Source: Protonemura montana (Eukaryota > Arthropoda > Insecta > Plecoptera > Nemouridae). Taken from it: a DNA stretch of 64,000 bases. Made by a program: the position numbers and the translations under genes. The notes beneath the pieces are model-generated. The model searched no databases. It saw only the letters and a list, made by a program, of their open reading frames with translations, and was not told the DNA's origin. Where the stretch lies: the NCBI GenBank assembly GCA_947568835.1, contig OX387612.1:1550001-1614000 (forward strand), in the 5' to 3' direction. Shown in pieces: positions 45,001-54,663 of this stretch; the first letter of the stretch is position 1; the number at the start of each line of letters is the position of its first letter.

Positions 45001-48000
45001 GACGCCTGTTGTGACAACAACGCCTGTTGCAACAACGACGCCTGCTACAACAACGACGCCTGCAGTGACAACGACGCATGCTGCAACAACTTCGCCTGCT
45101 GTAACAACGACGCCTGCTGCAACAACGACGCCTGCAGTGACAACGACGCCTGCTGCAACAACGGCGACTGATGCAACAACGACGCCTGCTGCAACAACTA
45201 CGCCTGCTGCAACAACGACGCCTGCTCTAACAACGACGCCTGCTGCAACAACGACGCCTGCTGCAACGACTACGCCTGCTGCAACAACGACGCTAGCAGC
45301 AACAACGACGCCTGCTGCAACAACAACGTCTGCTGCAACAACGACGCCTGCTTTAACAACGACGCCAGCTGCAACAACTTTGCCTGCTGGATCAACGACG
45401 CCTGCTGTAACAACCACGCTTGCTGCAACAACGACGCCTGCAGTGACAACGACGCCTGCTGCAACAACGACGCCAGCTTCAACAACGACGCCTGCAGTGT
45501 CAACGACGCCTGCTGCTTCAACGACGCCTGCTGCAACGACGACGCCTGATGTAACAACGACGCCTGCTTCAACTACTACGCCTGCAGTGACAACGACGCC
45601 TGCTGCAACAACGACGCCTGCAGTGACAACGACGCCTGCTGCAACAACAGTGCCTGCTGCAACAACAACGCCTGCTGCAACAACGACGCCTGCTGTAACA
45701 ACGACGCCTGCTGCAACAACGACGCCTGTTGCAACAACGACGCCTGCCACAACAACGACGCCTGCAGTGACAACGACGCCTGCTGCAACAACGACGCCTG
45801 CAGTGACAACGACGTCTGCTGCAACAACGACGCCTGCAGTGACAATGACGCCTGCTACAACAACAACGCCTGCTTCAACAACGACACCTGCAGTGACAAC
45901 GACGCCTGTTGTGACAACGACGCCTGCTGCAACAACGACGCCTGCTGTAACAACTACGCCCGCTGCAACAACGACGACTGCTGCAACGACGACGCCTGAT
46001 GCAACAACGACGCCTGCTGCATTAACAACGCCTGCTTCAACAACGACACCTGCAGTGACAACGACGCCTGTTGTGACAACGACGCCTGCTGCAACAACGA
46101 CGCCTGCTGTAACAACTACGCCCGCTGCAACAACGACGCCTGCTGCAACAACAACGTCTGCTGCAACAACGACGCCTGCTTCAACTACGACGCCAGCTGC
46201 AACAACTTCGCCTGCTGGATCAACGACGCCTGCTGTAACAACGACGCCTGCAGTGACAACGACGCCAGCTTCAACAACGACGCCTGCAGTGACAACGACG
46301 CCTGCTGCAACAACGAAGCCTGCTGCAACAACTACGCCTGCTGCAACAACGACGCCAGCTTCAACAACGACGCCTGCTGTAACAACGACGCCTGCTGCAA
46401 CAACGACGCCTGCAGTGACAACGACGCCTGCTGCAACAACGACGCCAGCCTCAACAACGACGCCTGCAGTGACAACGACGCCTGCTGCAACAACGACGCC
46501 TGCTGCAACAACGACGCCTGCTACAACAACTACGCCTGCTGCAACAACGACGCCGACTGTTACAACGACGCCTGCTGCAACAACGACGCCTGCAGTGACA
46601 ACGACGCCTGTTGCAACAACGACGCCTGCTACAATTTCGACGCCTGCAGTGACAACAACGCCAGCTGCAACCACGCCAGCTGCAACAACGAAGCCAGCAG
46701 CAACAACAACGCCTGCTGCAACAACGACGCCAGCTGCAACAACGACGCCTGTAACAACAACTTCACCTGCTGCAACAACGAAGCCTGCTGTAACAACGAC
46801 GCCTGCTGCAACAACGACGCCTGCTGCAACGACGACGCCTGATGCAACAACGACGCCTGCTGCATTAACTACGCCTGTCACAACAACGACGCCAGCAGCA
46901 ACAACGACGCCTGCTGCAACAACAACGTCTGCTGCAACAACGACGCCTGCTTCAACTACCACGCCAGCTGCAACAACTTCGCCTGCTGGATCAACGACGC
47001 CTGCTGTAACAACGACGCCTGCTGCAACAACGACGCCTGCAGTGACAACGACGCCTGCTGCAACAACGACGCCAGCTTCAACAACGACGCCTGCAGTGAC
47101 AACGACGCCTGCTGCAACAACGAAGCCTGCTGCAACAACTTCGCCTGCTGCAACAACGACGCCAGCTTCAACAACGACGCCTGCTGTAACAACGACGCCT
47201 GCTGCAACAACGACGCCTGCAGTGACAACGACGCCTGCTGCAACAACGACGCCAGCCTCAACAACGACGCCTGCAGTGACAACGACGCCTGCTGCAACAA
47301 CGACGCCTGCTGCAACAACGACGCCTGCTACAACAACTACGCCTGCTGCAACAACGACGCCGACTGTTACAACGACGCCTGCTGCAACAACGACGCCTGC
47401 AGTGACAACGACGCCTGCTGCAACAACGACCGCTGATGCAACAACGACGCCTCCTGCAACAACGACGCCTGCTGCAACAACTTCGCCTGCTGCAACAACG
47501 AAGCCTGCTGTAACAACGACGCCTGCTGCAACAACGACGCCTGCTGTAACAACGACGCCTGCTGCAACAACGACGCCTGCAGTGACAACGACGCCTGCCT
47601 TTACAACGACGCCTGCTGCAACAACGACGCCTGCAGTGACATCGACGCCTGCTGCAACAACGACGCCTGCTGCAACAACGACGCCAGCTGCAACAACGAC
47701 GCCTGTAACAACAACTTCGCCTGCTGCAACAACGACGCCTGCTACAACAACTACGCCTGCTGCAACAACGACGCCTGCTGTTACAACGACGCCTGCTGCA
47801 ACAACGACGCCTGCAGTGACAACGACGCCTGCCGTTACAACGACGCCTGCTGCAACAACGACGCCTGCAGTGAAAACGACGCCTGCTGCAACAACGACGC
47901 CTGCTGCAACAACGACGCCTGCAGTTACAACGACGCCTGCTGCAACAACGACGCCTGCTGCAACAACGACGCCTGCTGTTACAACGACGCCTGTTGTGAC

Positions 48001-51000
48001 AACGACGCCTGTTGCAACAACGACGCTTGCTACAACAACGACGCCTGCAGTGACAACGACGCCTGCTGCAACCACGCCAGCTGCAACAACGACGCCAGCA
48101 GCAACAACAACGTCTGCTGCAACAACGGCGCCTTCTGTTACAACGACGCCTGCTGTGACAACGACGCCTGCTGTGACAACGACGCCTGCTGCAACAACGA
48201 CGCCTGCTGTGACAATGACGCCTGCTGTTACAACGACGCCTGTTGTGACAACGACGACTGCTACAACAACGACGCCTGCTGCAACAACGACGCCTGCTGA
48301 AACAACGACGCTTGCTGCAACAACGACGCCTGTTGCAACAACGACGCCTGCTGCAACAACGACGCCTGCTGCAACAACGACGCCTGTTGCAACAACGACG
48401 CCTGCCACAACAACGACGCCTGCAGTGACAACGACACCTGCTGCAACAACGACGCCTGCAGTGACAACGGCGTCTGCTGCAACAACGACGCCTGCAGTGA
48501 CAACGACGCCTGCTGCAACAACGACGCCTGCAGTGACAACGACGCCTGTTGTGACAACGACGCCTGTTGCAACAACGACGCCTGCTGTAACAACGATGCC
48601 TGCTGCAACAACGACGCCTGCAGTGACAACGACGCATGCTGAAACAACTTCGCCTGCTGTAACAACGACGCCTGCTGCAACAACGACGCCTGCAGTGACA
48701 ACGACGCCTGCTGCAACAACGACGCCTGCAGTGACAACGACGTCTGCTGCAACAACGACGACTGCAGTGACAACGACGCCTGCTGCAACAACGACGACTG
48801 CAGTGACAACGACGCCTGCTGCAACAACGACGCGAGCAGCAACAACGACGCCTGCTACAACAACAACGCCTGCTTCAACAACGACACCTGCAGTGACAAC
48901 GACGCCTGTTGTGACAACAACGCCTGTTGCAACAACGACGCCTGCTGTAACAACGACGCCTGCTGCAACAACGACGCCTGCAGTGACAACGACGCATGCT
49001 GCAACAACTTCGCCTGCTGTAACAACGACGCCTGCTGCAACAACGACGCCTGCAGTGACAACGACGCCTGCTGCAACAACGGCGACTGATGCAACAACGA
49101 CGCCTGCAGCAACAACTACGCCTGCTGCAACAACGACGCCTGCTCTAACAACGACGCCTGCTGCAACAACGACGCCTGCTGCAACGACTACGCCTGCTGC
49201 AACAACGACGCTAGCAGCAACAACGACGCCTGCTGCAACAACAACGTCTGCTGCAACAACGACGCCTGCTTTAACAACGACGCCAGCTGCAACAACTTCG
49301 CCTGCTGGATCAACGACGCCTGCTGTAACAACCACGCTTGCTGCAACAACGACGCCTGCAGTGACAACGACGCCTGCTGCAACAACGACGCCTGCTGTAA
49401 CAACGACGCCTGCTGCTTCAACGACGCCTGCTGCAACGACGACGCCTGATGCAACAACGACGCCTGCTTCAACTACTACGCCTGCAGTGACAACGACGCC
49501 TGCTGCAACAACGACGCCTGCAGTGACAACGACGCCTGCTGCAACAACGGTGCCTGCTGCAACAACAACGCCTGCTGCAACAACGACGCCTGCTGTAACA
49601 ACGACGCCTGCTGCAACAACGACGCCTGTTGCAACAACGACGCCTGCCACAACAACGACGCCTGCAGTGACAACGACGCCTGCTGCAACAACGACGCCTG
49701 CAGTGACAACGACGTCGGCTGCAACAACGACGCCTGCAGTGACAACGACGCCTGTTGTGACAACGACGCCTGCTGCAACAACGACGCCTGCTGTAACAAC
49801 TACGCCCGCTGCAACAACGACGACTGCTGCAACGACGACGCCTGATGCAACAACGACGCCTGCTGCATTAACAACGCCTGCTTCAACAACGACACCTGCA
49901 GTGACAACGACGCCTGTTGTGACAACGACGCCTGCTGCAACAACGACGCCTGCTGTAACAACTTCGCCCGCTGCAACAACGACGCCTGCTGCAACAACAA
50001 CGTCTGCTGCAACAACGACGCCTGCTTCAACTACGACGCCAGCTGCAACAACTTCGCCTGCTGGATCAACGACACCTGCTGCAACAACGACGCCTGCAGT
50101 GACAACGACGTCTGCTGCAACAACGACGCCTGCAGTGACAACGACGCCTGCTGCAACAACGACGCCTGCAGTGACAACGACGCCTGTTGTGACAACGACG
50201 CCTGTTGCAACAACGACGCCTGCTGTAACAACGACGCCTGCTGCAACAACGACGCCTGCAGTGACAACGACGCATGCTGCAACAACTTCGCCTGCTGTAA
50301 CAACGACGCCTGCTGCAACAACGACGCCTGCAGTGACAACGACGCCTGCTGCAACAACGACGCCTGCAGTGACAACGACGTCTGCTGCAACAACGACGAC
50401 TGCAGTGACAACGACGCCTGCTGCAACAACGACGACTGCAGTGACAACGACGCCTGCTGCAACAACGACGCGAGCAGCAACAACGACGCCTGCTACAACA
50501 ACAACGCCTGCTTCAACAACGACACCTGCAGTGACAACGACGCCTGTTGTGACAACAACGCCTGTTGCAACAACGACGCCTGCTGTAACAACGACGCCTG
50601 CTGCAACAACGACGCCTGCAGTGACAACGACGCATGCTGCAACAACTTCGCCTGCTGTAACAACGACGCCTGCTGCAACAACGACGCCTGCAGTGACAAC
50701 GACGCCTGCTGCAACAACGGCGACTGATGCAACAACGACGCCTGCTGCAACAACTACGCCTGCTGCAACAACGACGCCTGCTCTAACAACGACGCCTGCT
50801 GCAACAACGACGCCTGCTGCAACGACTACGCCTGCTGCAACAACAACGCTAGCAGCAACAACGACGCCTGCTGCAACAACAACGTCTGCTGCAACAACGA
50901 CGCCTGCTTTAACAACGACGCCAGCTGCAACAACTTCGCCTGCTGGATCAACGACGCCTGCTGTAACAACCACCCTTGCTGCAACAACGACGCCTGCAGT

Positions 51001-53157
51001 GACAACGACGCCTGCTGCAACAACGACGCCAGCTTCAACAACGACGCCTGCAGTGTCAACGACGCCTGCTGCTTCAACGACGCCTGCTGCAACGACGACG
51101 CCTGATGCAACAACGACGCCTGCTTCAACTACTACGCCTGCAGTGACAACGACGCCTGCTGCAACAACGACGCCTGCAGTGACAACGACGCCTGCTGCAA
51201 CAACGGTGCCTGCTGCAACAACAACGCCTGCTGCAACAACGACGCCTGCTGTAACAACGACGCCTGCTGCAACAACGACGCCTGTTGCAACAACGACGCC
51301 TGCCACAACAACGACGCCTGCAGTGACAACGACGCCTGCTGCAACAACGACGCCTGCAGTGACAACGACGTCTGCTGCAACAACGACGCCTGCAGTGACA
51401 ATGACGCCTGCTACAACAACAACGCCTGCTTCAACAACGACACCTGCAGTGACAACGACGCCTGTTGTGACAACGACGCCTGCTGCAACAACGACGCCTG
51501 CTGTAACAACTACGCCCGCTGCAACAACGACGACTGCTGCAACGACGACGCCTGATGCAACAACGACGCCTGCTGCATTAACAACGCCTGCTTCAACAAC
51601 GACACCTGCAGTGACAACGACGCCTGTTGTGACAACGACGCCTGCTGCAACAACGACGCCTGCTGTAACAACTTCGCCCGCTGCAACAACGACGCCTGCT
51701 GCAACAACAACGTCTGCTGCAACAACGACGCCTGCTTCAACTACGACGCCAGCTGCAACAACTTCGCCTGCTGGATCAACGACGCCTGCTGTAACAACGA
51801 CGCCTGCAGTGACAACGACGCCAGCTTCAACAACGACGCCTGCAGTGACAACGACGCCTGCTGCAACAACGAAGCCTGCTGCAACAACTACGCCTGCTGC
51901 AACAACGACGCCAGCTTCAACAACGACGCCTGCTGTAACAACGACGCCTGCTGCAACAACGACGCCTGCAGTGACAACGACGCCTGCTGCAACAACGACG
52001 CCAGCCTCAACAACGACGCCTGCAGTGACAACGACGCCTGCTGCAACAACGACGCCTGCTGCAACAACGACGCCTGCTACAACAACTACGCCTGCTGCAA
52101 CAACGACGCCGACTGTTACAACGACGCCTGCTGCAACAACGACGCCTGCAGTGACAACGACGCCTGTTGCAACAACGACGCCTGCTACAACTTCGACGCC
52201 TGCAGTGACAACGACGCCAGCTGCAACCACGCCAGCTGCAACAACGAAGCCAGCAGCAACAACAACGTCTGCTGCAACAACGACGCCTGCTGTTACAACG
52301 ACGCCTGCTGTGACAACGATGCCTGCTGTGACAACGACGCCTGCTGCAACAACGACGCCTGCTGTGACAACGACGCCTGCTGTGACAACGACGCTAGATG
52401 TAACAACGACGCCTGCTGCAACAACGATGCCTGCTTCAACAGCGACTTCTGTTGCAACAACGACGCCCACTGTGACAACGACTCCTCCTACAGCATCGAC
52501 TTTGAATCCCACAACAGCTGCTACTGTCCCTCCGTTCATTTGTTCGGCTGCCGGTAAATTCGCTGACCTTCAAGACTGCTCTAACTTTTACCTTTGCACC
52601 CCACGATCAGCTGGCGGCTTCTTTGTCGGGCGATATCGGTGTCCTGAGGGTCTCTGGTTCGATGGTGCTCGGTCCACATGTTCTAACGCGTCATTACCCG
52701 TCTGCTTTGCCCCGCCCACTGTTGCCAAACCTTGCTCTGTACCCGGAGCAGAACCTGATCTTGAAGACTGCTCTCGCTACTGGATCTGTTCACGCAACCC
52801 ACTCGGTCAGCTGACGTCACAGGCACGCAGCTGCGTAGAAGGAGAACTGTTCGATGTCGTCACATCACGTTGTACACTTGCTGTGTCGGCTTCTTGTTTT
52901 GTTCCGCCGACAGCGCCACCTCCGCCTCCTGCGTTCCAATGCTCGCTTGTTGGAAAGTTCCCCGATCCTTTGAACTGCGCGCGCTACTATTTGTGTTCCG
53001 TTCGTGCGGCTGGTGGTTTCTACGAGCAACACATCACGTGTCCTGGTTCATCATTGTTTGATGCGTCGACCGCTAGGTGCGCTGTTCCCGAACGAGCCGT
53101 CTGCGCTACTTCCTGTACGGCTCCTGGACGATTTCCGGTGCACGGCAATTGTTCGAT
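1..53157 (+). CDS. Giant Thr/Pro/Ala mucin with C-terminal chitin-binding domains, giant exon (5' partial)
   Basis: One reading frame (first full codon at base 2) is open from the left edge to a splice donor at 53158 (gtaagt). It contains no stop in about 17,718 codons. Residues 1 to about 17,500 are hexapeptides of the form TTTPAA, with variants such as PVM, PVW, PAV, PVV and PAT. They contain no Cys and very few charged residues. Clustered Thr next to Pro is the classic substrate for mucin-type O-glycosylation, so an extended bottle-brush chain is expected. A short Pro/Thr linker (about 52470-52534) leads into CBM14 domains 1-3 and the start of domain 4. The Met at 65 is an internal PVM repeat residue and not a start; signal peptide and promoter lie upstream of the window. 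The backbone seen here is about 1.6 MDa before glycosylation, estimated from composition. Arthropod relatives are peritrophins, intestinal mucins and Drosophila giant mucins. A role in peritrophic matrix, gut or cuticle lining is inference. Confidence 0.9.
9835..15875 (+). repeat. Mucin array duplication block A, right copy
   Basis: Second copy of the block at 1-6041. One visible difference is near 4513-4535 versus 14347-14369, where hexapeptides differ but length is kept. Another is a single base in the ATA/A-PP context near 4890 and 14724. A half-block (about 1440-3306) recurs a third time at about 7968-9834 (offset 6,528), directly before this copy. Confidence 0.82.
14970..18560 (+). repeat. 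Mucin array duplication block B, left copy (offset 4,320 bp)
   Basis: About 3.6 kb matches 19290-22880 at an offset of 4,320 bp, exactly 240 units of 18 bp. Anchors: 15539/19859, 15826/20146, 16290/20610, 17249/21569, 18000/22320 and 18361/22681. The block contains an inner repeat of 1,710 bp (15826 to 17536), which is copied with it (20146 to 21856). Confidence 0.8.
19290..22880 (+). repeat. Mucin array duplication block B, right copy
   Basis: Copy of 14970-18560 with a few base differences, for example gctgca changed to gatgca near 19406. It ends where the downstream hexapeptide changes from PVM to PAL context near 22880. Parts of this block reappear near 24171-26290 (anchors 24171 and 25845). 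Confidence 0.78.
22775..31690 (+). repeat. Mucin array segment with about 2.05-2.17 kb repeats
   Basis: Anchors in this stretch recur at 2,049 bp (26785/28834, 27537/29586) and 2,172 bp (28295/30467, 29586/31758). The 22775-23760 module recurs 5,520 bp downstream (22775/28295, 23314/28834). Each module carries the same ordered hexapeptides, including one PVW unit and one PSL unit. The modules are rearranged rather than strictly tandem. Confidence 0.72.
31690..37347 (+). repeat. Tandem duplication spanning the type I/type II boundary of the mucin array
   Basis: Bases about 31690-34599 are followed directly by a second copy at about 34600-37347. The offset is 2,910 bp (31939/34849, 32479/35389, 33624/36534). 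After a loss of 162 bp (nine 18-bp units) in the second copy, the offset becomes 2,748 bp (34256/37004). The unit covers the end of the Trp/Met-bearing type I sequence and the start of the PAV/PVA-rich type II sequence, so type I sequence reappears inside type II at about 34600-35800. Confidence 0.8.
37348..52500 (+). repeat. Type II mucin array with nested duplications
   Basis: This part has no Trp and lacks the PVM unit. It is dominated by PAV, PAA, PVA and SAA units. Repeated modules include offsets of 1,818 bp (37025/38843, 37200/39018), 1,998 bp (42219/44217, 43272/45270), 1,638 bp (48855/50493) and 1,710 bp (49800/51510). Rare residues mark module identity: HAATTSPAV, ATDATTTP, LPAGSTTP and the five-residue AATTPAATTT unit near 40783, 46665, 48066 and 52223. 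Confidence 0.75.
52541..52705 (+). other. CBM14 (peritrophin-A) chitin-binding domain 1
   Basis: Six cysteines with classic spacing, from CSAAGKFADLQDC through FYLCTPRSAGG and YRCPEGLWFD to SLPVC. The aromatic residues expected for chitin contact are present (FYLC, LWFD). One sequon (NAS) lies before the last cysteine. The domain directly follows the mucin array and a short proline-bearing linker. Confidence 0.95.
52733..52897 (+). other. CBM14 chitin-binding domain 2
   Basis: Six cysteines from CSVPGAEPDLEDC through RYWICSRNP and RSCVEGELFD to SASC. It is more divergent than the others: it lacks the AAGGF motif between cysteines 3 and 4 found in domains 1, 3 and 5, and carries PLGQL there. 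A nine-residue linker separates it from domain 1. Confidence 0.92.
52940..53104 (+). other. CBM14 chitin-binding domain 3
   Basis: Six cysteines from FQCSLVGKFPDPLNC through RYYLCSVRAAGG and ITCPGSSLFD to RAVC. It follows a Pro-rich linker (FVPPTAPPPPPA). It is closest in sequence to domain 5 (GKFPDP, RAAGGFY shared), which suggests internal domain duplication. Confidence 0.94.
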
Positions 53158-53214
53158 GTAAGTTTTGTTTGTTTGCATTGTCGTTTTGTGTGGACTTTTA
53201 ATTTATAACTGACA

Positions 53215-53996
53215 TTTTAACATTGCTAACTGATAGAAACAAACAACTGTCCTTGTCCAAGACAGTACACATGCACTTCCACTCAAAGTCCCAAGCACCC
53301 ATCGTCTCTCCGCTAATCAAAGTGAACAGTCAAGTTATTCCCAGCACTCCCTCCATAAAATTCCTCGCAGTACACCTCACTCCCACTCTCGACTGGTCCA
53401 CACACATCCAAAATACCTTCTTCAAAGTCAAAAGTAGCTGCTTCCTTCTTCGCCGACTCAAGCTTATAGTTAGTATTTCCACCCTCCGCACTGTCTACCA
53501 CGCCCATCTCCACTCCCACCTGTCCTACGGTATCATGTTTTGGGGCATCGCTCCAGCGGCCAATAGACTATTTGTACTGCAAAAACAGGCAATTAGAATA
53601 ATAGCTGGCATATCACACAGAAAGACTGCCAAACCTCATTGTACCAACCTCCGTTTACTCACCTGCACCATCATCCAAGTAGCCTGCACCTTTGCCTGGA
53701 TCCATCCCGAGCTCTTGATCCTAAAATCCGATATCCACAAATACCCCACTAGACAAAGCAACGCTAAGAATCCCTGCCCTTTCCCACTCTTCACTTGCAC
53801 TGTCCTCTACAACAAATTCCCTGGTAATATTAAAAACTCCCCAACCACGTCCTCATTTAACCACACCCTAAAATACCAACCGTATAGATAACCCATTCTA
53901 TACCTCACGTGAATACCTAGAATCCTAACCCACTACACTTCCCTCCTCTCCCTCCCCTCCCCTTTCACAAACCATGTTGTTAATAATTTAGATAAT
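53215..53996 (+). mobile_element. 5'-truncated non-LTR retrotransposon (LINE), 3' part of the reverse transcriptase ORF
   Basis: An open frame to 53891 encodes about 220 residues that read as the C-terminal part of a LINE reverse transcriptase of the CR1/Jockey/RTE-like group. Features seen: NKQLSLSKTVHMHF (thumb-region L-S-x-x-K-T), IKFLAVHLTPTLDWSTHI, a YHAHLHSHLSYGIMFWG motif, and LQKQAIRIIAG. The catalytic FADD region is absent, so the copy is 5'-truncated, as is usual for LINE insertions. The left edge near 53215 is judged from where homology-like sequence begins. After the stop comes a pyrimidine-rich 3' UTR (about 53892-53990) leading straight into the 5S-derived repeats. It is in the same orientation as the mucin gene. 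The exact clade would need a profile search. Confidence 0.85.
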
Positions 53997-54448
53997 GGGA
54001 GAGAGGTTGGAGGGATGAAAGTTAAGCAACACTGTGCTGGGTCGGTTATTGGATGGGTGACCATCATACACATGACCAGTTCTGTTCGGGAGAGAGGTTG
54101 GAGGGATGAAAGTTAAGCAACACTGCGCTGGGCTAGGTATTGGATGGGTGACCGTCGTACATATGACCAGTTCTGTTCGGGAGAGAGGTTGGAGGGATGA
54201 AAGTTAAGTGACACTGCGCTGGGTCAGGTATTGGATGGGTGACCATCATACACATGACCAGTTCTGTTCGGGAGAGAGGTTGGAGGGATGAAAGTTAAGC
54301 AACACTGCGCTGGGCTAGGTATTGGATGGGTGACCATCATACACATGACCAGTTCTGTTCGGGAGAGAGGTTGGAGGGATGAAAGTTAAGCAACACTGCG
54401 CTGGGCTAGGTATTGGATGGGTGACCGTCGTACATATGACCAATTCTT
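53997..54448 (+). repeat. Five tandem 91-bp units with a 5S rRNA-derived core
   Basis: Units start at 53997, 54088, 54179, 54270 and 54361, with the last one ending imperfectly near 54448. The core (first copy 54017-54062) runs from gaaagttaagcaac to ttggatgggtgacc. It matches the central part of arthropod 5S rRNA, including the box A, intermediate element and box C region of the TFIIIA/pol III internal promoter. The 5' third and 3' stem of 5S rRNA are not recognisable, so these are not functional 5S genes. The third unit differs in box A (aagtgac). It may be the 3' tail of the preceding LINE, a 5S-derived SINE remnant, or a local satellite. Confidence 0.75.
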
Positions 54449-54663
54449 TTACTTGGTTCAAAAATTTCACTTGCTTTGCTTCTTTCTTTGTTTTTTAGAA
54501 GCGACATTTTCCAAGTTGTCGCATTGGTGTTTTAGAGAAAGCCACGTCGTGGCCCCGAATTTTCTATCCTCGTTTCTAGGCTAGGATTTTCATTTACCAG
54601 ACCGTTTCCAAACCAGAGCCTCGTTAAGCAAAACAAACTAACGCACTTTCTTGTGTCACGCAG

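Larger units (their letters stand above)
1..52500 (+). repeat. 18-bp coding minisatellite (hexapeptide mucin array)
   Basis: The basic unit is gcaacaacgacgcctgct, read as Ala-Thr-Thr-Thr-Pro-Ala, repeated roughly 2,900 times. The three Thr codons are almost always ACA ACG ACG. Variation falls mainly in the Pro codon (cct or cca) and the two following codons (gct, gca, gtg, gtt, gta, ctg, aca and others). All length changes keep the frame. Rare 15-bp units lack one residue, as in the TTTAATTTPS motif and the AATTPAATTT motif. The other frames are also rich in long open stretches simply because the unit lacks stop triplets there. Confidence 0.97.
53158..54663 (+). other. Intron of the mucin gene
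   Basis: Donor gtaagt at 53158-53163 and acceptor cag ending at 54663, length 1,506 bp. It contains a 5'-truncated LINE (about 53215-53996) and five 5S-derived 91-bp units (53997-54448). About 200 bp of ordinary sequence lies before the acceptor. Confidence 0.88.

Noticed and set aside
1-52500. Antifreeze glycoprotein or silk-type repeat protein
   Set aside because: Thr/Ala/Pro richness is shared, but fish antifreeze glycoproteins use a tripeptide period. The five CBM14 domains fused to this array point to a chitin-associated mucin.
14005-52539. Antisense open frame of 12,844 codons (and another over 4171-13602) encoding Val/Ala/Gly repeats
   Set aside because: It is the mirror of the 18-bp unit, which lacks antisense stops in that phase. 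It has no domain, no sensible start, and composition fully explained by the mucin codons.
53997-54448. Functional 5S rRNA genes
   Set aside because: The 5' third and 3' stem of 5S rRNA are not recognisable, the unit is 91 bp, and no T-run terminator follows each core.
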